Below, piece after piece: positions 12,251-24,767 of a stretch of 64,000 nt of DNA; within the stretch, counting starts at the first letter, position 1, and every line of letters begins with the position of its first letter. The notes beneath the pieces are model-generated. The model was not told the DNA's origin. It did no database searches and was given only the letters and a program-made list of their open reading frames with translations. Location of the stretch: positions 930,001 through 994,000 of the forward strand of contig ML058409.1 in assembly GCA_003013855.2 (NCBI GenBank), read 5' to 3'. The translations under genes were made by a program, and so were the position numbers. The stretch is from Liriodendron chinense (taxonomy: Eukaryota; Streptophyta; Magnoliopsida; Magnoliales; Magnoliaceae).

Positions 12251-13380
12251 CTGAGGAGCAAGCACCTGCGACAGGCTGTCGCAGGGGATCCGCGTCCTCC
12301 TTTTATGCCATACTTGAAAATGTCACAAGTTTTCAGGGGTACTTCGGGAATAAGAAAATGGTTCTCTAGATATGGCATTTGTTACATGAAAATTCCATTT
12401 CCCTTGGTTGGAAAGCCCGATGGGTATCCCCACAGGAGAGTTACTTGATACTCTGCTCCGTATGACGCTTGATACACAGGCACTTTGAAATTGTACACGT
12501 GGCAATTATAAACTCAAACCACACCGAACTAAATTGTGGAACCCACTGTATCAAGTTAATATCTAATAACCAGATTGGTTGAACAATCCTGACCTTTGAT
12601 TCATGAACACTTATTTTTTGAAATAACAATACCGGATTTTTTATTTTGACCGTCTAATAAATGTCCAGCAATCGAATAATTAGATAATCAAAGTAGAGTA
12701 TTTATTGGTTGATGATGCATCTAAACTGGTACTGATAATTTGGACGGTTAAATTTGAAACGAAACAATCGCATACGACTAATGCAACATCTGAGTAACTT
12801 TTAACTGCCTGTGTATCATACATCACGCTCAGCCAGAGTATAAAGTTTTCCTCTTTGCACTACTCAAATGGAAGTACTATTTCCCCACTCTTTGAGATTT
12901 CAAATGGCTGGCTGGAGTAAAAAAACATTCCTCCCCACCCACAAAAGATGCAACCTGCCACATGATGCAGTGGACACGTGTCAACAAATCATAGGTATGG
13001 TGAGGATCGTCCAATCATTCCTGAAGAAACAAGTGATCAAAGGCGCCCCACATTATGACCGGTCTCATTCAATATGATGAATCATGACCGTCCATTATTC
13101 GTTGGATTGGCCGTGGTTGAATTCGTCCAATCTAAAGGTAGGACCCACAGGATGAAGGGTCCTTTGATGACAATTTGGGACCCTACAACAGATAAGATAG
13201 TTAGGATCCTCTAATCAAAGGGATTTTTGAGAGGCATAAACAGTAAAAAAGTGGAGACAACATCATGCACGGTCTAATTCAATGAAGACCTTCCCATATT
13301 CAGGAACAAAGACAGTCCCCTTTCGACTCGGACTCGGTAGTGATCCGTCCAGTAACGACGTCAGTACTAGTCGGTCCTCT

Positions 13381-13805
13381 GTGGGATCAACCATGATATA
13401 TATGCTTTATCCACTCCAGCCATCTATTTTTCCAGTTTATTTTAGGGCTTGAGCCAAAAAATAAGGCAGATCTAAATCTCATGTGGACCACACCACATGA
13501 ATTAGTGTTTATTGAACACCCACCATTAAAAACTTCCTAGGGCCCACTGTAATGTTTATTTGACATCCAACCTATTGATTAAGTCACACAGACAAGGATG
13601 AAGGGGGAAAAAAAAAATCAGCTTGATGCAAGACTTTTATGGCTCCAAGAAGTTTTTAACGGCGTGTGATCGATCAGCATTGTTTCCTGTGGTGTGGTCC
13701 ACCTGAGATTTGGATCTACCTCATTTTTGGTCCAATACCCCTAAAATAAGCTGGCAAGATGGATGGACAGCGTGGATAAAACACATACATCATGGTGGGG
13801 CCCAG
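13381..13805. mobile_element. Foldback element, nearly complete copy
   Basis: Arms of about 170 bp are imperfect reverse complements. The left arm carries TGGACCACACCACATG and ACCCACCATTAAAAACTTCC. The right arm carries the same words reversed, ending ACACATACATCATGGTGGGG. About 90 bp of spacer separates them. The transcript could fold into a long hairpin. No coding capacity. Confidence 0.75.
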
Positions 13806-14342
13806 GGAGGTTTTCCAGCATCAAGCCGTACCAACCTGGGTACTGGATGGTCACTACCAAATCCGAATCCGTCCATTTTTTCTGGTCAACTAGTGGAATG
13901 ATTAGAGTTCTCGAATGAAAGTAACTAATGAGAATTTAGGCAATAAACTGCCAGAGGCCCAGACCCCACATGTCGGAATGTCTGGATTAAATATGATACT
14001 TTGTCTATGTCACTGATCAAATGGTTAGGATTGTCCGATCAAAATCATCCTTTAAGATGAATGACCAATCACAGGTGTGATACATGATGGAATATCTAGA
14101 TCAATGATTGGACCTTGCTAAGGTTTTTATCAGGCAAATGATTATTTTAGAGTTTGGGGCAATCACAGGTGGGCCTACATGATTAAGGGTGAAAATGGAT
14201 TGGGTCAAGTAGGACACCTTGGGGTTCCAGAACCTTGGGTTCCAGATTTCAATCACAGACCTGACCCATCGGTACACGGGTTGGATACAAGTCCAAAAAA
14301 GCTAAATCCAGGTCAGGTTTGGGTTAACTACAGATTTAAAGT

Positions 14343-14698
14343 AGGGGTGCAAATTGGGTCGGGCTACAAGAACTTAGAATGGCCCTAAGTGAAGTTCAGG
14401 TTGGGTTGGGATCGGTTGAGGTCAGGTTGGGGTTGGGCATGGGGTTGAGGCCAAGGTCAACTTGGGTTAGAAATCCTTATCCTATTCATTCAATAAAAAA
14501 GTTGCAAACAAGGATTTCCAGTTTTGCAGCTAACAGAGGATCCCAACTCTTTTGATAGACCATTTTAGTGCCTGAGCCTTAAAAAAGGAGGGAGATCAAA
14601 GTCTCAAGCAAACCACACCACATAGTTCAGCCCTTAGGTCTGAGTATCCTGCCCAAGCTTAGGAGCCCAACGGGCCAACCCGACCCATTGACACCTCT
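14343..14698. mobile_element. Short element with GGGTGCAAATTGGGTCGG-type inverted ends
   Basis: It begins AGGGGTGCAAATTGGGTCGG and ends with the near reverse complement CCGACCCATTGACACCTCTA. The ends are rich in GGGTT/AACCC words. Similar ends occur at about 25262-25480, 30960-31310, 34052-34835 and 42570-42905. Confidence 0.5.
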
Positions 14699-14699
14699 A

Positions 14700-16950
14700 T
14701 TTATAACGAGATGGTGGTTGGAAACAACTATCTATTTGTAGCAAAAAGGTCATCGGGCATTGAAGCTGGATCGTTTGCTCAGTTGGTTTTATGGTTAAAT
14801 GGTCATTAAGAATAAAGTTCGTTCATCACAGGCTAGGCTTCGTTATACGAGACAATCGTGGTTCGCAGGAAGGGGCGGTTGGGCATTGTGGTTGAACAGT
14901 TATGATGGCAACTGTCTGGTCGTTGTGCATAACCGGGTTTTATGGCAAGATAGTCGATGGCAGGCAGATCTTTGACATTCTGTATGTCACACAATTGAGT
15001 TTTGCTGGTGAGACGATTGTTGAAAAATGACAGTTTGTTCATTACCCCGCACAGCTAAGCTTTGTAGGCGGGTCGGTCGTTGTTTAGATGATTGACTGTT
15101 CGTTGCTCAGCTACATTAGGTTGGTGGGGCGACAACCTCCTCATCGCTGCGAGTATTCACTTCGTGGTGAGATAGTTGTCGGAATGACTATCTGTTCGTT
15201 ACTCATATCCTAACTCAATGAGCAATACTGTTGTGGGACGACTACTTTTTTATCGTTTGATTGCCTTCCTTAGCAAGCTAAAGTCATAGTTAAATGATAA
15301 TCTATTCATAACTTGGCCCAACTTTGTGGTGAGATAATCTAGCGAAATCTTTAAACATGTGGCAAGATAGCCCCATTGGCCATCCATTCGAGACCTAAAT
15401 ATCTTCCTAGGTCTGATAACATGATCGCGGATATAGGATGCCTAGCTACCTTATTTTGACCTACTCATTCTGGGCTAGTTTTATAACACTACGTTGGCTC
15501 GAGAGTGGAGGAGTTATATTGAATAATGATGATGATGATGATGATGATAAGTGCCCATTGTGGACGAAGGATAGGCAGCGTTGTGATTAAAAGAGTAGTG
15601 TTAATTATATTGGAGTGGCATGGGCCCCAAGTCTTCACTATCTACTAAATTTATAATGTGTAAGGTGATTTAGTGGAGATGCATAATGGAATTGGCCTTT
15701 GGAATTTTTTCTTAATTGATTGACTAGCTAATAGACGTGACCGATTACACTTCTATCTCAAGACAAGCTCACAAATTTTTCTTCTAATCGAACAATCGTT
15801 AAGCAAGCGTAACTGATCATATTACTATTTTGAGAGATGTCATCATAAGTTTACAGTAATTAGCTTGATTTTTTATGCACTTGGCCAATCACATTGATTC
15901 ATGTGTCCTTGATAATCACCACCTTAGCTAGTCGTGCATATTAAAGCCCTTCTCTATAGCTTCATGTATGTGCTATGACTCGTACTCTATCATGTGTCAT
16001 GGGAAGAATCACCGTCAGCTAAAATAACATCCACGAATCCTCTTTATGGACTAGCATGGAGTCCATGGTTTCTCTTGTTTCGCCATGTGTCATATAACAA
16101 CTTTTCTTAAGGCCAGTGACATGAGACCCATAATTACAACTTTCCTCATATTTCACAGTCTCCTCCTATTGATTCTATCGATTGTAAAAATCTCATTTAA
16201 TCTTTCAAATAATGGTATCACCATGTGTTGGCTTACTAGCAATCAGATATGGCATTGTTAGGTTAGATCAAGTGTAAACAATCACCACTAAAAGAGAAAA
16301 AAAAAAAAAAAAGAAGAAAAAGAAAAATATCATTAACTTTTTTTGTAAGGATAGCAAGTGACCGGGTCGTCGAAAATGTGACTCATTTAAATAAATGGGT
16401 CGATATACACTACCAATCGGTTAGGTCACATGACTTAACCCATCCAAAAGTCAAAACAAAATAAAGAAGAAATGTACTGACTGGTCCAAGTTATGTATAG
16501 ACTTAAACTGATTTTTCATTCTTAAACCTAAGCTTGGTCGGGGCAGGTTTGGGTCAATCGAGCCCAACAAATTCAATTGTGTAAATGGGTCATGTTGGTT
16601 CAAATCGAGTCTCATGAATTTTGAGTGGGTTAAATTTGATCTAGGGATAATGGCTTTTGGGTCGGCCGTGGATTAGATTTCTTGGTCGGTCTAGTAAATG
16701 AGCTAAAAACTCGACCCGAACCCGATTAATGGGAACCCTTCCTTACAATAGAGGAAAGAATCACAGTCAAAGATTCAAACAAACGCAAATCCTACTTGGA
16801 TAGTGTATGGATGCGCCCATTATTTAGTGATCAAGATTATTAATATGATGGGCCTTACCATGGATAGATCCTATCAGTCCCATATTTGCCCTCTTATATG
16901 GACCATTGTTATATTTTTTATTTTATTTTAGGGTCATTGATTGGAGACCT
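14700..16950. other. Intergenic, no gene seen
   Basis: A/T-rich DNA with stops in all frames. It includes an ATG-type trinucleotide run at about 15525-15549 (possibly the tail of an RTE-like LINE), an A-run near 16295-16330, and another GGGTT/AACCC-rich stretch at 16530-16735. Confidence 0.5.
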
Positions 16951-19050
16951 TGAAATTGCGTCGAGGGTGGTCTAACACGATACCCTGCACTTATTGCGGA
17001 AGCTTAGCGGAGCTTAGAACTATAGCTAAGTCCTAGAGAAGAAGTGATTAGGACTGTTTCAAAATCTGTTTAAAAACTCTTGTCTAATTAAACTAGATTG
17101 GCAATTATAAACTAATTAAACAAGAACACTTAGCTTCCAAGCTAAAGTGGGTCCAATCACAAAGGCTACAAATGACCTAGCAATTAAACAACCTAGCCTA
17201 AGCACATAGATTATAAAAGATGCACCATGATGAGCTTTTAATCAATGTGCAATTATCTAAACTACAAAAGATAATTTTAATCATGCTACTAGTCTAGAAG
17301 TGAAACTACAACATGTATATGAGAATCTACCTATCATGCATAACATACATTCCTTTCCAGCATTCATATACTTAACAATTAAACAACAATGATATAATAA
17401 TAATGTACTCAATTTATTCCCAAACACAAGCATGTATAGTGGTTCGATTACTTGTCTACTCCACTCCCGTTTGTCATTCCCAACCCATGAGAATATTGGA
17501 TTTCACTATAACGGAGGTTTTAAATCAAGTTTACCTCTCAACCTTTATACGGAGGTTTTTGCAAAGGTTCACCCCTCAACCTGAATGAAGATTTTTCAAG
17601 TTGATCTCTCAACCTAGGTGTTTGACAGGTTCCACCCAACCCAGGAGTTTACAGGTTCCTCCTAACTTATATATACCCACCCATGTTGGTGGCTCCCCTT
17701 GAAAACTTGATCATTTAAACCCAGTTAATGAGTCAAGGTCCCCCTTAGGAACCTGAATTTTGGGCTCAACTAATGAGTCAAGGATCCATAAAGGAACCTG
17801 GATCAAGTTTGAAACTAAACTCTTACACTCTAACCAACAAATGGAAAAAGTGTAATTAATGGACTGTCAACTTGACACTTACTTGTCAGATGAGCTCCTT
17901 GTTCAGCATCGCTTGGGTTACTTGATATCCGCTCTCTCGTACTTCAATCAGCTCCATGTTGCTTCCATGGTCATGATGCCGATGCGTTGCTAATGCCGAT
18001 GCTCCAACGATCAATCGCCTTGCATGTGATTTCTTAGAGATGACTAAGGTGATAGGAGGTGGTAGTGAATTCTCTACAACATAATAGGAAATGATTACTT
18101 AGAGGAATTTCATATAATTGGATCTCTAGAGAGGTTTAGACAAAAGATATGCCTATGGTATAAGTGTCTAAAACATCTAGAGATCAAGAGAGAGCAAGTT
18201 CATCGTCATTTGAGCTTTGAATGCTCTAACTTGTGATGAATCACAAGGAAGATGACTTGGGTATAGATAGGATTAGAGCCTAATGTTGTAGGCAATATGG
18301 ATGGCTTGTAATGCTCTCAAAGCTCTCACTTTAGGTCAAAACACGGGCTGCATATATGTAAAGCAAAAGCTCCAACAGCTAGAAAATGACAGCCAATGGT
18401 CATTTGGCGACCGGTTGCACGTTTTTAGTGATCGGTCACTGAGGGCCAACGACCAGTTGCAGTTGAGCTACAACAGGTCTAATTAGGCCAGGGACTTTAG
18501 ATTTCTTGCTGTCCCAAATTGGCCAGTTTCAATCAATTGACCAAGTGTGGCAACCGATCTCACAAGGCCCAGTGACCGATCGCATATTCCAACAACAGGT
18601 CTTAAATGGCCAGGACATATAGTTTAGTTGTTGTCCTGATTGGGCCTCTGGCGACCGGACTCACAGTGTTGGCGACTGGTCACATGGTGTCTACGACCGA
18701 TCTCCGATAGGTCACCAGACACATGAACTTTGTTGTTTTTCTTTATTTCTTTACAGCAGTTCATGAACCTCTCAGGCCATCATTTTGGTGGTCTCTTGGG
18801 ACACCTAAGGCCATTCTAAGATGACTAAAAATTTACTTAAGGGCCAAGTCATTTAGAGATTTGGTTTTGAATTAGGTTCAAGGTTTTAGCTCACCAAGTC
18901 ATCTCTGATTTACCTGTATCTTCTGCCTAGATGCAATTGTTCTCTTGTGTCTTTGGTATTCATTTTCTTTGGGCTCAACCAACACCTAGACACATAAACC
19001 TATGTAATTAACAAATAAGGTGAACTAGTATGCCATAGAAAAGTGCACTA
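16951..19050 (-). repeat. Copia-type LTR (LTR 1), polarity probably minus
   Basis: It runs from TGAAATTGCGTC to ...ATGCCATAGAAAAGTGCACTA. On the minus strand this reads as an LTR ending GCAATTTCA, a common copia 3' end. It aligns along its length with 20960-22680 and with the solo LTR at 43029-44914 (shared words include CCAAACACAAGCATGTATAG and AAGATGACTTGGGTATRGAT). The middle holds a cluster of GACCGGT-like palindromes (18405-18715). The right end has drifted from the ACCAACA ending seen in the solo copy. Confidence 0.75.
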
Positions 19051-19054
19051 ATAG

Positions 19055-20933
19055 TTGAATACCAAACTGGAGAAGATATCGGATGATGACTTGAGAAATC
19101 TTAGGGAGAAGGTTATGAGCACCATCCATCTATGTTTATTGGATGAAGTCCTGTACAACGCCATGGATGAGAAATCTCCCCTAGAGATGTGGAAGAAAAT
19201 AGAAGATTTATACATGGTGAAGTCATTCACCAAAAAGTTGTTTGTGAAGAAACAACTCTTCGAGTTACAAATGAAGGAAGGATCCAACCTTATAAATCAC
19301 ATAAACTCGTTTACGAAGATATGTAGCAAGATTTTAAGGCTCGGGGAGATGATCTAGGATGAAGACAAAGCATTGTTACTTCTAGCATTGCTTCCCACAT
19401 CATATGACCATCTCTTTACTACTTTGCTATATGGAAGAGTACTATAAAGATAGAGGAAGTCACCGCGACGCTCGTCTCTAACGAGATGAGGAAGAAATCT
19501 GGCGATGAGGATTCTCAGGTGGAGGGGTTGGTAACAAAAGGTGCCTAGGGACGTGGGAGATCCTGGAGCAATCACGGGTTAACATGAAGAAAAAGGTTAA
19601 ATCGAAATCAAAGAAAAAGGTGATGCTTCTATTATGGCTGAAATGGGCACTTCAAAAGAGGCTGCAAGGAAAGAAAGAAAGACATAGAAAGAAAGAATAA
19701 AAAGGACACAGGTGAATCAGCCAGTGTAGCGAAAGATAGCCTAAAATGAGATATCATCTCGGTCTCTTCAGGTGCGGGCTATCTCTCAGACACATGGATT
19801 ATAGATTCAAATGTTCGTATCACATGTACCCGGATAGGACTTAGTTTGATTCCTATAAGTCCTATGATGGTGGAAGTGTTCTGATGGGGAATGACGCAAC
19901 ATACAAAACTATTGGAATAGGGACCATCAAGGTAAGGATGTTTAATGAAATCATACGGACTCTAGGTGATGTCTGGCATGCCCCCAGATCTGAAGAAAAA
20001 TCTTATATCCGCGGGGTTGTAGATACGAACGAGTGCACATTCACCGCAACCGACGACATAACAAAGGTCATCAGAGGTGTAATGGTAATAATAAAGGGAT
20101 AGAAAACGAAAAATATATATAAGTTGATTGGGAGCACGACTTTAGGTGAGGCTGCTACCACCTCACATGCAGAATCTGACACAAATGATACAAATTTGTG
20201 GCATATGCGGCTAGGGAATATAAGCGAGATGGGCATGATGGAACTCCATAAATGGAAACTATTGAAACAGTTAAGGCATACAAGGTGGATTTCTGTGAGA
20301 ATTGCATATACAGGAAGCAATGCAGGGTAAGGTTCATGACTGTTACACATACTAACAGTGGGGTGCTCGACTATACACATTCTGATGTATGGGGGCCAGT
20401 GACAGTATCGTCAAGGGAGGCATATGATACTTTGTGAGCTTCATAGATGATTACTAGAGGAAGGTTTGGGTCTACTTCATGAAGCACAAGTCCGAGGTGT
20501 TCGCCAAGTTTAGAGAATAGAAGGCAAAAGTAGAGAAGTAAACCAGAAAATAGGTTAATCTTAGGTTAGATAACAGTTTGGAGTAAAGGGATGCGGAATT
20601 CATAAAATTCTGCAAGGAACAAGGCACTTCTCAACTCTAGGGACTTCACAGTAGAACGGGATGACAGAGATGATGAATATAACTTTATTGGAGAGAGCGA
20701 GAAGTATGCGGTTGCATGCGAGGCTGCCTAAGAGCTTTTGGGTTGAAGTGGTTAACATGACATACTACATAGTTAATCGGTCACCATCTACAGCGCTAGA
20801 CTTCAAGGTTGTAAAGGAAGTCTGGACAAGCAATGATGTCAATTACTTAGGAATGAGAATCTTCAGGTGTCCAGCATATGTCCATGTGCAGAGTAGACAA
20901 ATGTCGAAGTTGGATCAAAAGTCTAAGAAGTGA
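19055..20933 (+). pseudogene. Decayed Ty1-copia gag/protease/integrase fragment
   Basis: Gag sequence (STIHLCLLDEVLYN near 19117, then KKLFVKKQLFELQMKEG) is followed by remnants of the knuckle (GHFKRGC near 19650), the protease (TWIIDS near 19794), the pre-integrase (LWHMRLGNISEMGMMELH near 20200) and integrase (HSDVWGPV near 20380; ARLPKSFWVEVVNMTYYIVN near 20720). There are many stops and frameshifts. The gag N-terminus, reverse transcriptase and RNase H are absent. It lies between two related LTRs but reads opposite to their inferred polarity. Confidence 0.85.
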
Positions 20934-20959
20934 ATCTTTGTTAGTATGAAAAAGGTGTC

Positions 20960-22680
20960 AAGAACAAAAAGCTAGAATTAAAATGATGATTCTAACCATG
21001 CTACTAGTTTAGAAGTAAAATTACAATATATGTATGAGAATCTACCTATCATGCATAACATACATTACATTCAAGCATTCATATACTTAACAATTAAACA
21101 ACAATGCTAGAATAACAATGTGCTCATATCATTCCCAAACACAAGCATGTATAGTTGTTCAACTACTTGTCTACTCCACTTCTGGTTGTCGTTCCCAACC
21201 CATGAGAACACCAAATTTCATTATAACGGATGTTTTAAATTAGGTTCACCTCTCAACCTTTATACGGAGGTTTTTGCACAGATTCACCTCTCAACATGAA
21301 CGGAGATTTTCCACGTTCACATCTCAATATAGGTGTTTGACAGGTTCCACCCAACCTGGGAATTTATAAGTTCCTACCAACCTATACGCACACACCTGTG
21401 TTGGTGTCTCCCCTCTGAGACTTGATTTATACTCAACTAATGAGTTAAGATCCTATTAAGGAACCTGAATTTTAAGCTCAACTAATGAGCCAAGGATACA
21501 CAAAGGAACCTAGATCGATTTGGAACCAAACTCTCACACTCTAACAAAAAAATGGAAAAAGTGCAATTGACTCTCAACTTGACACTTACTTGTCGGATGA
21601 GCCTCTTGTTCAGCGCCTCTTGGATTACCTGATCTCCGCTCTCTCATGCTTCAATCAGTTCCTCGTTGCTCCCACAATCATGATATCGATGCGTTGCCAA
21701 TGCCTCAGCTCCAACGATCAATCGTCTTGCATATGATCTTCTTAGAGATGACCAAGGTGGTGGGAGGTGGTGGTGAATTCTCTACAACATAGTAAGAAAC
21801 GGTTGCCTAGAGGAATTCCAGCTAATTGGATCTCTAAAGAAGTTTAGATTAAAAATATACCTATGGTGTAGGTATCTGAAACATCTAGAGATCAAAAGAG
21901 AGCAAGTTCATCTTCATTTGAGCTTTGAATGCTCTAACTTGTGATGAATCATAAGGAAGATGACTTGGGTATGGATAGGATTAGAGCCTAATGTTATGAG
22001 CAATGAGGGTGGCTTCTAATGCCCTCAAATCCCTCTATGTTCTTCATAAACCGTTCACCGTCTTTATATAGATAAAGCTCCAACGGTTGAAAAATAGCAG
22101 CCAACGGCTAACTATCGATCGGTCGTCAGGGGTCATCGATTGGTCGCAGTTGAGCTTCGACCGGTCGGGCCAGGGACGGAGGTTTCATTGTTGTCCCAAT
22201 TTTGGCCCTTGCGATCAGTCTCACCATGTCTAGCTACTGGTCGCACGATCCAGTTGACCAATCTCAATAGACCAGCGATCAGCTAAATATGGCCTGGGAT
22301 TCAGTTTGCTTGCTGACCCATTTTGGCCTCTGGCGATCGGTCATCGAACACATGAGTTCTGTTGTTTATATGTTTTGTTTACAGCAACTCATGAACCTCT
22401 TGGACCTTCTTATGGGTGATTTTTTGGGACACCCAAGGCCATTTTAAGATGACTAAAAGTTTACCTATTAGATGAAGTCATCTAGAGGTTCAAGTTTTAA
22501 TTTAGGTTCAAGGTTTTGGCTCATCAAGGCACTCATTTACTTGTTTCTTCTTCCTTGATGCAACAGTTCCTCTTGAATCTTCATCTTCATCTTCTACTTC
22601 TCTAGGCTCAACCAACACCTAGACTCAATTACATAATTGATAAATAAGGTGCACTAATATGCCATAGAAAAGTGCGCTAC
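20960..22680 (-). repeat. Copia-type LTR (LTR 2), truncated by about 0.3 kb at its left end
   Basis: It matches LTR 1 from about position 17270 onward; the left 0.3 kb is missing. It ends ATGCCATAGAAAAGTGCGCT, has the same polarity as LTR 1, and carries GACCGGTCG-type palindromes at 22110-22345. Divergence from LTR 1, visible by eye as frequent substitutions, says the pair is old. Confidence 0.7.
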
Positions 22681-24620
22681 CCTACTGTAGGTAGAGCATC
22701 ACCCAAAAAGGATCTTCCGATCAGTGTGCTTTATGGGATCTGCTCCATCCAGGATTAGTGCATCATTTGGATGGTCTGGATCGTGCACTGAGCGAGTGGT
22801 CACCGTCGAAGAAATGGTGAGACGCGTGAATAGCCATCTAATACACCGTTGAGATACAAAGTGAAGGTATTGAGATTCGAGATTTTGTTGTTTGCCTTTG
22901 ATTGAGATCTTTGGTCTAAGGTGATGATAAGTGAGACAATCTAATCACGTTCTCTGTGCGTTGAAGGTAGGGCTCAACAGGTTAACGGTCTGGATCATTG
23001 AACCAGGCTATCAGCTGTAACCCAAGTTATCTGGGCATATTCACATGTGTGGATAGTCAAATCACCAATTTGGACGGTCCATTAGGTTTGCTCCAACTCT
23101 CTCCATGAGAAGATCCTAGGGAAAAAATGATGGTAACCTTTCATGCTTTGGGCTTCCCTTTTATAACCGTTCATCTTCCAAACACCGGATGGATGGATAG
23201 GATCATCTAATCAAATGCTTCCTTGGAGAAATGTTATCCAAGATGACTTACTGATATTGATTATTGGATCATGATCCGAATCGTCAATTTTTTTATGGTA
23301 TTTTACTGAAAGGAAAAATTCCTCCAACCAATTGGATGGTTAGGATGACATTCTCTATAATATTTGGCATAGACCATCCAATTTCTTAGCCATTGATTGG
23401 ATGGTTATCACCATTGATTGAAAATCAAAGATGAAATTACTTACTGAACCTTCTTTATTTAATGAACATAAGACTCTCAGGTCTTGAGATGATGGTCCAC
23501 ATTAAATCAGACCTCTTATCAAAACCACTGCGGTCCATGTATAAGTAGGTTTTTTTCTTTTTTTTTGGCAATGAAGATAAGTTATTTCTATGAGGAATAA
23601 GGAATCAAATGTGGGTCCCACTTTGGATGGATCATGAAGAACCAACAAATAAAAGTGAAATTATAGCTTTATCTTAAAAGGTAGATTGAAGGACACATTA
23701 TGGGCATTGGTTTTGGTATCTGATTTCCATTATAAATTAGTACTACTTTTTCAAACATTAGTTCAACATTACTTTAGATTAATTCATTATTTTTAACTAT
23801 TTCCGAAATCATTAGAAACTGGCCCCAGATCCAAGGACAAAGTTCCTACTCCACCCCACCCATATGGAGTTCATTTTAGCTCTACTGCACCACTAGGGCC
23901 CATGTGCAAAGCAGTCCAGTGACTGGAACTGGCCATGTCATCCATTATTACATTATAGAAGCGACCATAATAAACTTGCACCAAATTGACGATTGTCTAC
24001 ATCACTATATGTAGATTAGTTTTGAACAATGAAAAGAAAATTTTCAACAGCTTGCTTTCTACTCTACAATTCCAAGGTTAGGATCATCACTGAACCATGA
24101 CACAAGGCAATAACTTATGGTCGCATAGATAAGATGGACGGCATGATGGTTAGCCGTAGCCAGCATCCAACAATTGATAATTACAACCCACCAATGAGAT
24201 GACACCATTCAATGGAAATTGAAATGCCTTAAGAGTGTTTAACACTCCCTGTTTCTCCATCTCAATTGTAACAAAATGATAGAATCAGTTCTATTGGAAA
24301 AAGAAAAAAGAAAAAAATAAATAAAAAACAAAGGAAAAAAAACAAAATAAAGCACACAAATTGGGCATCTTGCCATCTTTCACCCCATCTCTAACCCTTC
24401 CCACTTCCATGAGGCATTAATTTCAGTCACCTGTTATCTTAAACTCATATGTAACAACCCAAATGGAAGACAACACAGTTCATACAATTCTGGGTGTGCT
24501 TCCAACACTGTTAAAATCAAGAGACTGATCGTGACCTGCCACTTGTCACTGTCAAGGGATCAGATTTGTTCAGTGAGATCATACATGCACATGAAAAAGA
24601 GCAAGAACGGTCGACAAAGT
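22681..24620. other. 3' flank of OEP61, no gene seen
   Basis: Non-coding DNA with many short GATCATCTAATCA-like words and an A-rich stretch (24300-24350). The 3' untranslated region of OEP61 should begin at 24620 and run leftwards. I found no convincing poly(A) signal on the minus strand. Confidence 0.4.
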
Positions 24621-24767
24621 CTAGCCACCAATGTAGCCGAGCCGGTGAAGGATTATGGCTAAAATGAGCATGCATATTGCAAGTATCATGCCGGGCCTAC
24701 CCAAGAGCCAGTTCTTCGTCTTCCTTGCGCCATCGGCTGCTTTCTGTATCCTGTCAGCCCACCGCAT
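24621..24767 (-). CDS. OEP61: OEP61 exon 11 (membrane anchor)
   Basis: 48 codons plus TAG, from MRWADRIQKAADGARKTKNW through the hydrophobic stretch MILAICMLILAIIL to HRLGYIGG. Acceptor TCAG|ATG. This tail anchor is the family signature. Confidence 0.95.
   Translation of the reverse strand: MRWADRIQKAADGARKTKNWLLGRPGMILAICMLILAIILHRLGYIGG

Noticed and set aside
15525..15549. ATG-repeat tail as proof of an RTE LINE copy at 15.5 kb
   Set aside because: No coding remnant of an RTE element was recognised upstream, so only the simple repeat is reported.
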